Assembly (NCBI RefSeq): GCF_003148665.1 | Contig: NZ_QGGQ01000002.1 | Coordinates: 186,001-250,000 of the forward strand | Length of the DNA: 64,000 nucleotides | Direction of reading: 5' to 3' | Origin: Maribacter polysiphoniae | Lineage (GTDB): Bacteria > Bacteroidota > Bacteroidia > Flavobacteriales > Flavobacteriaceae | Notes under the pieces: generated by a model | Database searches by the model: none | What the model was told of the DNA's origin: nothing | Seen by the model: the letters and a program-made list of their open reading frames with translations, nothing else | Part shown: positions 9,178 to 17,989 of the stretch, piece after piece | How the letters are laid out: every line of letters begins with the position of its first letter | How positions within the stretch are numbered: the stretch's first letter is position 1 | Translations under genes and position numbers: made by a program

Positions 9178-9565
9178 TTTCCATTCAAATAATTATAAAA
9201 AGCGACCTAACGGTCGCTTTTTTTTTGCAAAAAACCAAAAACATAATAAAAGCCCATTTACATAACCCCATTTATGAATGGAATTGTATTGCGATACTCC
9301 ATGGACTAGCCAATTCAATAGTGCCTTCTTGTTATAAGACTCTATATCAGTTACATTAAAAGACCAGAATGAAAATTCAACCTATAAGAATAAAGAATCT
9401 ATCCACAGGTTTCCCACTAAATGCGGGCATCGTTATTTAATTTTTTTGCTAAAAAGTTGAACAAAACATTTATATTTCATGAAATGATGTTGATTTAATT
9501 GTAAAACATATTTAGATTTACCATAAATAACATTAGATTATAAGGAATTACCTTTCAATTCGAAC
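9178..9565. other. Intergenic region between secA and the histidine kinase
   Basis: Apart from the secA terminator at 9201-9226 I see no gene. A 61-codon frame at 9174-9359 overlaps the terminator and reads as random sequence. The last 150 bases are very AT-rich and presumably hold the kinase promoter, but no consensus -33/-7 pair stands out. Confidence 0.4.
9201..9226 (+). terminator. Terminator of secA
   Basis: Perfect AGCGACC / GGTCGCT stem with a TAAC loop, followed by eight T, 23 bases after the secA stop. Confidence 0.92.
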
Positions 9566-10816
9566 ATGCAATTCTCTATTAATGAGCCAAAAATTCAAGT
9601 CATGAAAATATCCGTTCAAGATGAATATCGCTTAAAGGATAAGATCAAATTAACATTGAGGGTGAATTATTTTTCCTCAATATTCGCCATCATCCTTGGA
9701 TTCCTTTGCCTTTTTGTTCTTAATATCACAGAGATACTACCCTATGCCTTTTTGGGCTTTGGTGTTGTAAACCTTATAAATACCATAGCCTTTAAATGGC
9801 ACAACAATCTAACAGCCACATACAATATCACCTCGATTACCGGCCTAATCTGCGGAACCTTCATTACCCTCTTTAGTGGGGGAATAAACAGTCCGTTTAT
9901 TTTTGTACTGGCTCTTATTGTATTCACGGGATATGTCACTACCAAGCTATACGGCAAGGTTTATCTGTATATCAACATGTCTATTGTCTGTCTGTTGTAT
10001 TTGGAGAGTCTTCCACAATATAGCCTAGCCTACAATGCGGTACCTGAGGCATCACGAGATCTTTTCAGTTTGTTCAGTGTTCTTTTTTCGGTCTATCTAC
10101 TAGGGGGTGTATTGGGGAAAAACCTCTTGAAGGCGCACCACAACCTCTACAAATCACGCAATGAGATCGAAAAACGGATCAAGGAAAAAGAAACTTTGCT
10201 TCGTGAAGTACATCACCGGGTAAAGAACAACCTACAAACCGTTTCAAGTCTTTTAAGCCTACAATCGAGGAATATTCAGGATGAAAAAATGAAAAACATC
10301 ATGAAAAGCAGCCAAAACAGGGTTATCTCAATGGCTATGGTCCACGAAATGTTGTATATGCGCGATGACCTTTCCAAAATAGAGTACAAATCCTATGTTC
10401 AGGAATTAAGTGAATTCTTAATTCGCTCATTGAAAGGTGCCGATAGCAAGATAAAACTCAATATTGACATACCCGATATCAAGTTGGGTATCGATACGGC
10501 CATACCGTTAGGCCTTTTGATCAACGAAGCGATTACCAATGCCCTCAAATATGGCATAACCGATCAAAAGGATGGGGAAATAAATATTTCCATACGACAG
10601 AATGAAACCAATGGTTATGAATTACGGATAGGTGATAATGGCATCGGTTTCCCCGATACTATTGACCACAAAACAACCAAATCATTAGGACTCAAATTAA
10701 TCCATAATCTGGCACGTCAATTGAAAGGAAGCATTAGTAAGGATCTTTCCAAAAAAGGCACGAACTACATTATAGAATTCTACGAAGTAGGGAAGCAATT
10801 TAATGCCGTTGCTTGA
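9566..10816 (+). CDS. Membrane sensor histidine kinase, HisKA_2 type
   Basis: A 416-residue protein. Residues about 30-195 hold six or seven hydrophobic helices with very short loops, so the sensor is the membrane bundle itself. A linker helix leads to the HisKA_2 motif REVHHRVKNNLQ (His216-His217), then the ATPase domain with LGLLINEAITNALKYG (N box) and GDNGIGFPD (G box). HisKA_2 kinases usually act as dimers and often signal through stand-alone regulators. No response regulator is adjacent, so it is an orphan. The start is uncertain: ATG at 9566, or the ATG at 9602 (MKISVQDEYRL), which would remove 12 residues. Confidence 0.88.
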   Translation: MQFSINEPKIQVMKISVQDEYRLKDKIKLTLRVNYFSSIFAIILGFLCLFVLNITEILPYAFLGFGVVNLINTIAFKWHNNLTATYNITSITGLICGTFITLFSGGINSPFIFVLALIVFTGYVTTKLYGKVYLYINMSIVCLLYLESLPQYSLAYNAVPEASRDLFSLFSVLFSVYLLGGVLGKNLLKAHHNLYKSRNEIEKRIKEKETLLREVHHRVKNNLQTVSSLLSLQSRNIQDEKMKNIMKSSQNRVISMAMVHEMLYMRDDLSKIEYKSYVQELSEFLIRSLKGADSKIKLNIDIPDIKLGIDTAIPLGLLINEAITNALKYGITDQKDGEINISIRQNETNGYELRIGDNGIGFPDTIDHKTTKSLGLKLIHNLARQLKGSISKDLSKKGTNYIIEFYEVGKQFNAVA

Positions 10817-10916
10817 TTATCAACAAAAACAATCGGGAATACACTGATTTTAAAGGCTCTAAGGTTATTTTTTCTTTTTAATCCCTATATTTAAAAGACG
10901 AATTAACAAACCTCAC

Positions 10917-12482
10917 ATGTTGAAAAGAGTACTCCTTTTGTCCTTTGTCCTCTTATGGACCTTAAACAGTACGGCCCAAAGCGCTTCTGGAGACGGACCG
11001 TATTCCCAATTGATCATTCGTGGGGTAATGCTTATTAACGGCAATGGAGCCCCTCCACAGGGCCCAATCGATATTGTGGTAGAAGATAACATTATTAAAA
11101 AAATACAGGTTGTTGGCTACCCTGGAGTGACCATAAACGAGGATAGCCGACCTAAATTAAAGGCAGGAGGCAAGGAACTGGATTGCAATGGTATGTATCT
11201 TATGCCAGGTTTTATTGATATGCATGGACATATTGGTGGTAAGGCACAAGGCGCCGACCCGGACTATGTTTTTAGATTGTGGATGGCCCATGGGATCACT
11301 ACGGTTCGTGAACCTAGTGGCCGTGGCATTGATTTTACACTCGATTTAAAACGAAAAAGTGCCAAAAATGAAATCGTGGCTCCCCGCATTTTGGCTTATA
11401 CGGCATTTGGTCAAGGCAGCGATGAACCCATATCCACCCCCGAAATGGCGAAGGAATGGGTAAGGAACAATGCCAAGAAAGGAGCTGATGGCGTTAAATT
11501 TTTTGGGGCTGAACCTGAAATTATGGATGCTGCACTACGTGAGAATAAAATAGTGGGACTGCGATCAGCCTGTCATCATGCACAATTGAATGTTGCCCGC
11601 TGGAATGTGCTTCATTCGGCAAGGGCCGGACTTACAACCATGGAACATTGGTATGGGTTGCCCGAAGCGCTATTTAAAGACAGAACCGTTCAGGATTACC
11701 CTTTGGATTATAACTATAACAATGAACAACACCGTTTTGAGGAAGCCGGTCGATTATGGAAACAAGCTGCTGAACCCTATTCCGAACATTGGAACGCCGT
11801 GATGGATGAACTATTGGCCTTGGATTTCACCCTTGACCCTACCTTCAACATCTATGAGGCCAGTCGTGATCTTCAGAGAGCCAGACGTGCCGAATGGCAC
11901 GAGGATTATACCTTACCCTCGTTATGGGAATTTTACCAGCCCAGTAAGATCTCACACGGTTCATACTGGCATGATTGGGGAACAGAACAGGAAGTGGTTT
12001 GGAAAGAAAACTACAAACTCTGGATGACCTTTGTCAACGAATATAAAAACCGCGGTGGCCGGGTAACTGCCGGTTCCGATTCTGGCTATATTTTCCAACT
12101 TTACGGATTTGCGTTTATACGTGAGCTGGAGTTGTTACGGGAAGCAGGTTTCCATCCTTTGGAAATCATTAGATCGGCAACCCTAAATGGGGCTGAAGCA
12201 CTGGGAATGGACAAAGCCATTGGAAGTGTTACCGTCGGTAAATTGGCCGATTTTGTGGTGGTCGATGAAAACCCATTGCGAAACCTCAAGGTACTCTATG
12301 GCATTGGGTCCATAAAATTGACCGAGAATAACGAAGTAGTACGTGTTGGGGGTGTAAAATACACCATTAAGGATGGCATTGTCTATGACGCCAAAGCCCT
12401 TTTAAAGGAAGTAAAGGATATGGTCGATGCCGAAAAGAAAAGAATGGACTACCAAATTACACAACCTGGTATAAAGCATTAA
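10917..12482 (+). CDS. Exported amidohydrolase family protein
   Basis: A 521-residue metal-dependent hydrolase of the amidohydrolase superfamily with a signal peptide (residues 1-20, ending STAQS). Metal ligands in order: H103-x-H105 in MPGFIDMHGHIGG, the likely carboxylated Lys in ADGVKFFG, a His in RSACHHAQ, a His in TTMEHWYG and the Asp in TAGSDSGY. The tail ATLNGAEALGMDKAIGSVTVGKLADFVVVD is the standard closing of imidazolonepropionase/prolidase-type members. It probably works in the periplasm, but the substrate (cyclic amide or dipeptide) cannot be read from sequence. It stands alone between non-coding regions. Confidence 0.9.
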   Translation: MLKRVLLLSFVLLWTLNSTAQSASGDGPYSQLIIRGVMLINGNGAPPQGPIDIVVEDNIIKKIQVVGYPGVTINEDSRPKLKAGGKELDCNGMYLMPGFIDMHGHIGGKAQGADPDYVFRLWMAHGITTVREPSGRGIDFTLDLKRKSAKNEIVAPRILAYTAFGQGSDEPISTPEMAKEWVRNNAKKGADGVKFFGAEPEIMDAALRENKIVGLRSACHHAQLNVARWNVLHSARAGLTTMEHWYGLPEALFKDRTVQDYPLDYNYNNEQHRFEEAGRLWKQAAEPYSEHWNAVMDELLALDFTLDPTFNIYEASRDLQRARRAEWHEDYTLPSLWEFYQPSKISHGSYWHDWGTEQEVVWKENYKLWMTFVNEYKNRGGRVTAGSDSGYIFQLYGFAFIRELELLREAGFHPLEIIRSATLNGAEALGMDKAIGSVTVGKLADFVVVDENPLRNLKVLYGIGSIKLTENNEVVRVGGVKYTIKDGIVYDAKALLKEVKDMVDAEKKRMDYQITQPGIKH

Positions 12483-12713
12483 TTGCCGTAACGGGTTATA
12501 ACGGTCCCATGATAGTCCCTCTGGATGATAATTATAATTGGATTGGGACTATTCCTTGACCCTTACTTTCAAAGGCTGTAAAAAGCCCTTCGTTTTAGGG
12601 AACACTATCATATTCAAAATCAATAAAGCAACCGGAAGCAATAAAATAAATAGTAGCATAGGTTAAAGGTTTAAGATTAAACAGGATTAAAAAAAACAAC
12701 CAACCCCTTTTTT

Positions 12714-12971
12714 TTAGGATAGTTTAGGTTTGTCCTTTTTAGTAGTAAAAGTCAAAGCTTTCTTTACTCTTGAATTTTTGAACTTGTATAAGCGCGCAAC
12801 ACTTTTCTCCGTAGTGATTTTAATTTCCTTAACACTAGCAGAATCGTCAACCCCACTATCCAGAACAATATCCATTTGAATAGGCTCCACTGTATCATTG
12901 GTATTTGAGTTTTGGGCTTGCGCGGTTAAAGTGATAAAAAGAACAAAAGTCAAGGTTAAAAAAGCTTTCAT
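12714..12971 (-). CDS. Tiny secreted protein with basic C-terminal YKFKN motif (copy 1)
   Basis: An 85-residue protein with a clear signal peptide (MKAFLTLTFVLFITLTAQAQ), a short acidic middle (EPIQMDIVLDSGVDD) and a basic C-terminal module of 24 residues from Tyr62 to Ser85. That module matches the end of the neighbouring gene at 13526-13801 at 15 of 24 positions, including YKFKN, VK-x-AL and TK-x2-KP-x-L. The mature protein would be about 65 residues and exported. I know of no function. Shared signal peptides and matching C-termini in two separate genes argue that both are real. Its 3' end adjoins a poly-T tract on the plus strand. Confidence 0.75.
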   Translation of the reverse strand: MKAFLTLTFVLFITLTAQAQNSNTNDTVEPIQMDIVLDSGVDDSASVKEIKITTEKSVARLYKFKNSRVKKALTFTTKKDKPKLS

Positions 12972-13525
12972 AATAACGATTTGGGTTACATAAATTTAAC
13001 TCCAATCGAAGGCTTAATAGGTTCACAAAACGTTGAAAAGCCCTTGTTTTTCGGTTATCGGAAATAGTTTGGATAAAGTGCCCAAAATCTCCGACAACCG
13101 TTTTCAATACAAAAAACAGTTTGCCGGACCAAAGGATAATTTAATCGGTTTATGGGTGCACCCAACTGCAACCGATACTTGAAATTCCATACGAAAAGTA
13201 CGGACTGACCTGAAATTTTAGAAGGGTTTACAATTCGGAATGAACAAGCCAAATGGTGGCTATAAAATAGTTTAACGATTGAAATGCGGGAATAGGAAAA
13301 ATCCTGCAATCCGCAATAAACCTGAAAGTTTATTATCTGCTGTATGGATTATTGGACAACCTTGAAGATCGATGAAAGCAAAATGGTTTTAAAATAAACC
13401 TGTTTGTCCACCTTTTGAAAACAAAATACCTAAAAAATCAAAGGGATAGAAAGAACCAAAGGTAGACCGGAAGGAAACGATCTTTACGGACCGATTGGAC
13501 TACGTTGTATCAATAACACCTAAAG
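12972..13525. other. Non-coding stretch between the two small secreted protein genes
   Basis: About 550 bases with no convincing gene. Minus-strand frames of 70 and 84 codons (12895-13107 and 13055-13309) have neither a signal peptide nor a recognisable composition. I looked for a third, broken copy of the YKFKN module and did not find one. On the minus strand a TAAATTTA-like -7 box lies some 20-30 bases before the copy 1 ATG, without a clear -33 box. Confidence 0.4.
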
Positions 13526-13801
13526 TTAGGCAAGTACGGGTTTATTCCACTTTGTCTTAAAAGCAAGAGCCCTTTTCACCTTCGTATTTTTAAACTTATA
13601 AATACCAACCGCATTGGACTCTTTAGGACGTCTTAGATTGTAGATACCTACCTGTTCTTGAACGGACTGGGCTGGAAGTGCCAAAAACGTTAGTGCAGAA
13701 CCCTTTTTTATTGAATTCATTTGTTTATTCGGACCTATACAATGGGCAAAGGATATAAAGCCAGTAAATAAAAAGATGGTTACTAAAAAAAGGGTTCGCA
13801 T
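13526..13801 (-). CDS. Tiny secreted protein with basic C-terminal YKFKN motif (copy 2)
   Basis: A 91-residue paralogue of the 12714-12971 gene. It has a signal peptide (MRTLFLVTIFLFTGFISFAH) and the same basic C-terminal module, Tyr68 to Ala91. The middle part differs from copy 1. Just before the module a related stretch appears once more (VGIYNLRRPK at 51-60 against VGIYKFKNTK at 66-75), which suggests an internal duplication. No catalytic motif is present, and only one Cys (21), next to the signal peptide cleavage region. A secreted structural or antimicrobial-like basic peptide is possible, but this is inference. Confidence 0.75.
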   Translation of the reverse strand: MRTLFLVTIFLFTGFISFAHCIGPNKQMNSIKKGSALTFLALPAQSVQEQVGIYNLRRPKESNAVGIYKFKNTKVKRALAFKTKWNKPVLA

Positions 13802-14431
13802 AGTTGTTAGTAAGTTTGGTTATAATAGAACCTGACGACCCTTGTTTCCCTTCCGAATATTCGATGAAGTGTATTGTTTTATAGATAAAAAGTCAATACT
13901 TCGATGAAATACACTGTTCTACCGGATAAATCCCATGCACAATAATACACTTTATCGTTGTTTTATGTATTTCATCGATATTTTCTGTGTTTAGAAACAA
14001 CCTTTCTTCCTCAAAGCCATGATTACCTACGACCAATGGCCCTTTCATAAATCACTTATGTAACGGATTCCCTATCGAAAGTCCAATCCCACCTACATGA
14101 CTATTGCAGGCGTATGGCTTTACCCCGTATTCCGATAGGAAATATCAAAAAATGGTGCAGATAGCTTTTTGACACCACGTGTTCCTCTACCCCTAAACAC
14201 GGTATACCATAAAGATTCTAAGACCCAATCGCTAAAAGAATCCTTTGATTTTCGTCAATTTTTGGTACTAAGAACCTGGTGCTGTAAATGTTCAAGGAAC
14301 CTAAAAGCACAATAACTTCCCCTTCCGTCACTTTGGGATTGCGACGGAAATTATTAGGAAAATCGTTTTAAAAAAGGTGAAATATGATGAATATGAATAC
14401 TTCGATCCAATTTGGATGTTACAGATGTGAT
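13802..14431. other. Gene-free region with inverted and direct short repeats
   Basis: About 630 bases without a supportable gene. The 5' part (13860-13980) contains several copies of a TCGATGAAATACACT-like word in both orientations, described separately. The remainder is unremarkable AT-rich sequence. It lies upstream of the copy 2 secreted protein, so it may hold its control region. Confidence 0.4.
13860..13980. repeat. Cluster of GATGAAATACACT-like inverted and direct repeats
   Basis: TCGATGAAATACA (13901-13913) is repeated as a perfect 13-base inverted copy TGTATTTCATCGA at 13966-13978. A third related word, TCGATGAAGTGTATTG (13861-13876), shares TCGATGAA and continues with the complement of AATACACT. 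AATACACTTTATCG occurs between them. The arrangement could form a hairpin or bind a dimeric regulator. It lies some 60-180 bases upstream of the secreted protein start at 13801. Confidence 0.5.
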
Positions 14432-14635
14432 CTATTTCACACTATCCAATATCTTTCCTTTACTTACCTCGCCAATAACAACTACATCCTTGGATGCTTC
14501 ATATTCTTTAATTGCCATTTGCATTTGTTCCTTTGTATCCCTTCTGATCTTCACTCCAGCTTTGGAACCTCTATTTCGTATTTCTATATAAAAACCATCC
14601 CTTAATTCCGTTGGTTTAGTTGCCGGTCTACCCAT
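14432..14635 (-). CDS. Small conserved basic protein, 67 aa
   Basis: A compact 67-residue frame starting MGRPATKPTELRDGFYIEI and continuing with GVKIRRDTKEQM and a helix (MQMAIKEYEASKD), then VVVIGEV. Alternating polar and hydrophobic residues and a high basic content make it look like a true folded protein, probably a beta-beta-alpha unit. From memory it resembles a small hypothetical protein seen in other flavobacteria. The frame is open back to 14701 (89 codons), but the extra 22 residues look non-native, so I prefer the internal ATG at 14635. Function unknown; nucleic-acid binding is a guess from the charge. Confidence 0.6.
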   Translation of the reverse strand: MGRPATKPTELRDGFYIEIRNRGSKAGVKIRRDTKEQMQMAIKEYEASKDVVVIGEVSKGKILDSVK

Positions 14636-14911
14636 AATATTGCTTATAAACTTAGTTAATGTAGTGCGTCCTTTATCATTAATCCCCACCACTGTACTCA
14701 ATAGTCGTTAATTAAAGGCCTAACCTACAGCAAAAAGTAAGTAAAACATAGCATTTACCAAAATAGTTATTAAGTATTCATGAACAAAAGACCCATTTAT
14801 CTTAATTTTAAGAAAGTTTAACATAATCGACTATGAAAATCATAATTCAAGACCCTTAATTGGTCAAAAAGACATCATTTTCACAATTGATAAATTTAAA
14901 AAAATCCATAA

Positions 14912-15631
14912 ATGATAATCAAAGAAAACATAACCTACCGGGATGCCTCAAAGAATGAGTTTGAGGGTGTCGTCGTATGGGATGACTCCCACCCTCAGCC
15001 CAAACCTGGAATACTGGTCTCCCATATGTGGAGTGGACAGTCTGGATTTGAAGTGGAAAAAGCAACGGAATTAGCCCAATTAGGCTACGTGGGGTTTGCC
15101 ATCGACAACTATGGAAAAGGACGCCGGGCCAATGGACCCGAAGAGGCACAAAAACTTATGGATGAGCTCGACCACAACCGACCCTTATTACAATCGCGTA
15201 TGTTCCTGGCGGTTGACACCTTAAAGAAACATAAGGCGGTCGATGACACCCAAATTGGGGCAATTGGTTTTTGCTTTGGGGGAAAATGTGTTTTAGACCT
15301 GGCACGTTCTGGAATCCAAATTAGGGGCGTGGTAAGTTTTCATGGATTATTGGATCCGCCCGTTCCCCATCCCAATAAGGAAATCCAAAGTGCGGTACTG
15401 GTCCTGCATGGCTGGGAAGACCCTATGGCATTGCCCCATGACATGGTTAAGCTTTCCGAAGAAATGAATACCCACAAGGCCGACTGGAATATCCATATAT
15501 ACGGGCATACCGGACATGCATTCACCAATCCCAAAGCTCAATTCCCTGAAAAAGGATTGTTCTTCGAACCTACGTCCAATAGACGTTCATGGGATGCAAT
15601 GATCTATTTCTTTAATGAGCTCTTTGATTGA
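14912..15631 (+). CDS. Dienelactone hydrolase family protein
   Basis: A 239-residue cytoplasmic alpha/beta hydrolase. The dienelactone hydrolase nucleophile motif GFCFGG gives Cys121 as nucleophile, with Asp170 (HGWEDPM) and His202 (GHTGHAF) completing the triad. No signal peptide. Such enzymes open lactone or ester bonds; the natural substrate is unknown, as no aromatic ring-cleavage genes are nearby. It lies 84 bases before msrA on the same strand and could be co-transcribed with it. Confidence 0.9.
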   Translation: MIIKENITYRDASKNEFEGVVVWDDSHPQPKPGILVSHMWSGQSGFEVEKATELAQLGYVGFAIDNYGKGRRANGPEEAQKLMDELDHNRPLLQSRMFLAVDTLKKHKAVDDTQIGAIGFCFGGKCVLDLARSGIQIRGVVSFHGLLDPPVPHPNKEIQSAVLVLHGWEDPMALPHDMVKLSEEMNTHKADWNIHIYGHTGHAFTNPKAQFPEKGLFFEPTSNRRSWDAMIYFFNELFD

Positions 15632-15715
15632 AGCTATTCCTGTTTACAACACATTTTAATCCATAGCCATGTAAGTAAAGTAAAAAGGCTACAACTAAAA
15701 TAAAAAAGACATACC

Positions 15716-16393
15716 ATGAATAAATTAACCCTATTGGCATTTACACTCTTGTTCTCTTTAAGTTGTGAATCCAAAGTAAAGGACAAGAAGCAGGATTCGG
15801 GCAATATCGATACTGAAACCGCGATTAAATTATCTCCCAGTGAATTGAAAAAATATAAGGTTGCCTATTTTGCAAGTGGTTGTTTTTGGTGTGTCGAGGC
15901 CATTTACGAAGATGTCATCGGCGTAAAGGAAGTTGTTTCGGGATATTCAGGAGGTACTGAGAAAAACCCCACTTATGAGCAGGTAGGAAGAGGCTTAACA
16001 AGCCATGCCGAGGCCGTAAAGGTATATTACGACCCGAAGGTGGTCGACTTCAAAACCTTGGTCAAGGTGTTCTTTGGTTCTCACGACCCCACAACATTGA
16101 ATAGACAAGGGCCAGATCATGGTGCCCAATATCGTTCCATTGCATTTTATTCGAATGACGAAGAGAAAAAAATCATTGAGGATTATATTTCCCAATTGAC
16201 AAAAGACAAGGTCTATAGTGCACCCATAGTTACCCAAGTCAAGCCATTCGACAAATTCTATGATGCCGAGGAATATCATCAGGATTATGAAAAGCTGAAT
16301 CCGAACAACCCCTATATCATAAACATCTCAATCCCAAGGTATAATAGGTTTAAAGCCAAATATCCCGAATTATTGAAAAAAGGGGCGCACTGA
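15716..16393 (+). CDS. msrA: Peptide-methionine (S)-S-oxide reductase, exported lipoprotein
   Basis: A 225-residue MsrA reducing the S-epimer of methionine sulfoxide in proteins. The signature GCFWCVE gives catalytic Cys56, and GYSGGTEKNPTYEQV and GQGPDHGAQYRS-like segments follow. The first 17 residues form a lipoprotein signal ending LFSLSC (Cys17), so it is anchored in the envelope rather than cytosolic, followed by a charged linker (CESKVKDKKQDSG). No MsrB domain is fused and none is adjacent; the electron donor is not visible. Confidence 0.94.
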   Translation: MNKLTLLAFTLLFSLSCESKVKDKKQDSGNIDTETAIKLSPSELKKYKVAYFASGCFWCVEAIYEDVIGVKEVVSGYSGGTEKNPTYEQVGRGLTSHAEAVKVYYDPKVVDFKTLVKVFFGSHDPTTLNRQGPDHGAQYRSIAFYSNDEEKKIIEDYISQLTKDKVYSAPIVTQVKPFDKFYDAEEYHQDYEKLNPNNPYIINISIPRYNRFKAKYPELLKKGAH

Positions 16394-16710
16394 CAACCAC
16401 TGCCATCATCAAAAAATATAAAAGCGATTTTTACGGGTCGCTTTTTTTTATTTACGAAAATATCCGATTATCTTTAAGACCATTAATCATTGATACACCA
16501 ATGGGACGTCAAAAATGCAATCCTCTGAATCTTCAACTTTCAGCGAACAACCCGCTATTTTTTAGTGGCTCCCCATTGGCAACAGACCTAAACAAAGGCA
16601 CTACGGAACTCAACCCCAACACAAACAGCAGCTAAGGTTTTCAACAATGAATAAGCATTAACAAACAGGAAAAAGGAATTTCAAAAAAGCTAGAACGCAA
16701 AATTGTAAAA
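16394..16710. other. Intergenic region between msrA and the Gfo/Idh/MocA gene
   Basis: About 317 bases holding the msrA terminator (16421-16449). A 44-codon frame from ATG 16501 to 16635 has no features of a real protein and is not called. No consensus promoter is clear. Confidence 0.4.
16421..16449 (+). terminator. Terminator of msrA
   Basis: AAGCGA (16422-16427) pairs with TCGCTT (16438-16443) over a 10-base loop, followed by T residues to 16449, about 28 bases after the msrA stop. Confidence 0.8.
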
Positions 16711-17901
16711 ATGAAACGCAGGGAATTTGTAGTAAAAGGAAGTTTGGCTACTGCAGCAGTTGCCACATCAACATCGATTTTTGGAAACATCAACAACTTT
16801 AAAGGTGCCAATGATACCGTGAATATTGGGGTAATTGGAACTGGGGACAGAGGGTCAGGCCTTATTCCCCTAATCAATCAATTGGATAAATTCAATGTCA
16901 TCGCTTGTTCTGACACCCTACCCTTTCGTTTGGAAAACGGGCTTGGTAAAGTTGAGGGAAAAGCCCAAGGATATAAAGATTATCGCAAACTTTTGGACAA
17001 CCCTGATGTTGATGCCATATTGGTATCGACCCCTTTTAGCACACATTCAAAAATAGCCATGGATGCCTTGGATGCGGGCAAACACGTCTATTGCGAAAAA
17101 ACAATGGCCAAAGGGTATACTGGCATTGAACATTTGGCCGAAAAGGTCAAATCATCGAAAACCCTATTTCAAACAGGACACCAATACCACAGTTCCCGCC
17201 TGTACACCCATGTAGTGGACATGATCAAAAAAGGAACGATAGGAAAGTTGACCGCTTTCGAATGTCAATGGAACAGAAATGGTAATTGGAGAAGGGAAGT
17301 TCCAAGTCCAGAATTGGAACGCGCCATAAATTGGCGAATGTATCGTGAATTTTCCGGTGGTTTAACGGCTGAACTCTGCTCCCACCAGATTGATTTTGTA
17401 AACTGGGTGACCGAAACAACCCCGGATAAAGTCATGGGAATAGGTGGTGTTGATTATTGGAAAGATGGTCGTGAAACCTATGACAACATTCATCTCCTCT
17501 ACTCCTATCCCAATGGCGTAAAAGCCACGTTTACTTGCTTAACAAGCAATGCCATGGACGGCTACCAGATCAAGGCCATAGGTGATAAAGGTACGATTGT
17601 CCTAGATTATGCAAAAGCCTGGTTCTATCCGGAAGGAATGAAAAACAAGGAATTGGGTGAGGTTGATGGAGTTTCTGGTGCAACGGTAAAATGGGACGAA
17701 GGAAAAGGCTATGCCCTGAACATTGAACATGAGGATGCGAGCAAACAGGCCTTGCATGACTTTAGGGATAGTATCCAGAACAACACCAAACCAATTTCGA
17801 ACATCACTACAGGGGCAAATGCCGCCATTTGCGTACAGATGGGACTCGATGCCATGTACAATGAGGAAATCGTACATTGGAAAAACCTTCCGAACGTATA
17901 A
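16711..17901 (+). CDS. Gfo/Idh/MocA family oxidoreductase with Tat-like signal
   Basis: A 396-residue NAD(P)-dependent oxidoreductase. The N-terminus KRREFVVKGSLATAAVA looks like a twin-arginine signal, so the folded cofactor-bound enzyme is probably exported to the periplasm. The Rossmann loop is IGVIGTGDRGSG, and the family core is CEKTMAKG in place of the usual EKP. The GH109 glycosidases share this architecture and a Tat signal, so a glycosidase using NAD for redox-assisted cleavage is an alternative. No sugar transport genes are adjacent. It converges with the DUF4097-like gene at 17990. Confidence 0.88.
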   Translation: MKRREFVVKGSLATAAVATSTSIFGNINNFKGANDTVNIGVIGTGDRGSGLIPLINQLDKFNVIACSDTLPFRLENGLGKVEGKAQGYKDYRKLLDNPDVDAILVSTPFSTHSKIAMDALDAGKHVYCEKTMAKGYTGIEHLAEKVKSSKTLFQTGHQYHSSRLYTHVVDMIKKGTIGKLTAFECQWNRNGNWRREVPSPELERAINWRMYREFSGGLTAELCSHQIDFVNWVTETTPDKVMGIGGVDYWKDGRETYDNIHLLYSYPNGVKATFTCLTSNAMDGYQIKAIGDKGTIVLDYAKAWFYPEGMKNKELGEVDGVSGATVKWDEGKGYALNIEHEDASKQALHDFRDSIQNNTKPISNITTGANAAICVQMGLDAMYNEEIVHWKNLPNV

Positions 17902-17989
17902 GGCTTAAAAAAAAACGGTAATGGAGTTAGAGGGAAAGAGGACCTTTGGATAAGATCCGAGGTGGTTTTAGGTACTTGGAAACTGAGGA

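Noticed and set aside
9174-9359. 61-codon frame overlapping the secA end
   Set aside because: It runs through the secA terminator hairpin and has no protein-like pattern.
12895-13309. Minus-strand frames of 70 and 84 codons between the small secreted protein genes
   Set aside because: No signal, no motif and irregular composition; the first also overlaps copy 1.
13860-13980. CRISPR-like array from the repeated TCGATGAAATACACT word
   Set aside because: Copies are few, unequal in spacing and in both orientations; no cas genes occur.
16501-16635. 44-codon frame after msrA
   Set aside because: Low-complexity residue use (many Asn, Leu, Ser), no start context, no family resemblance.
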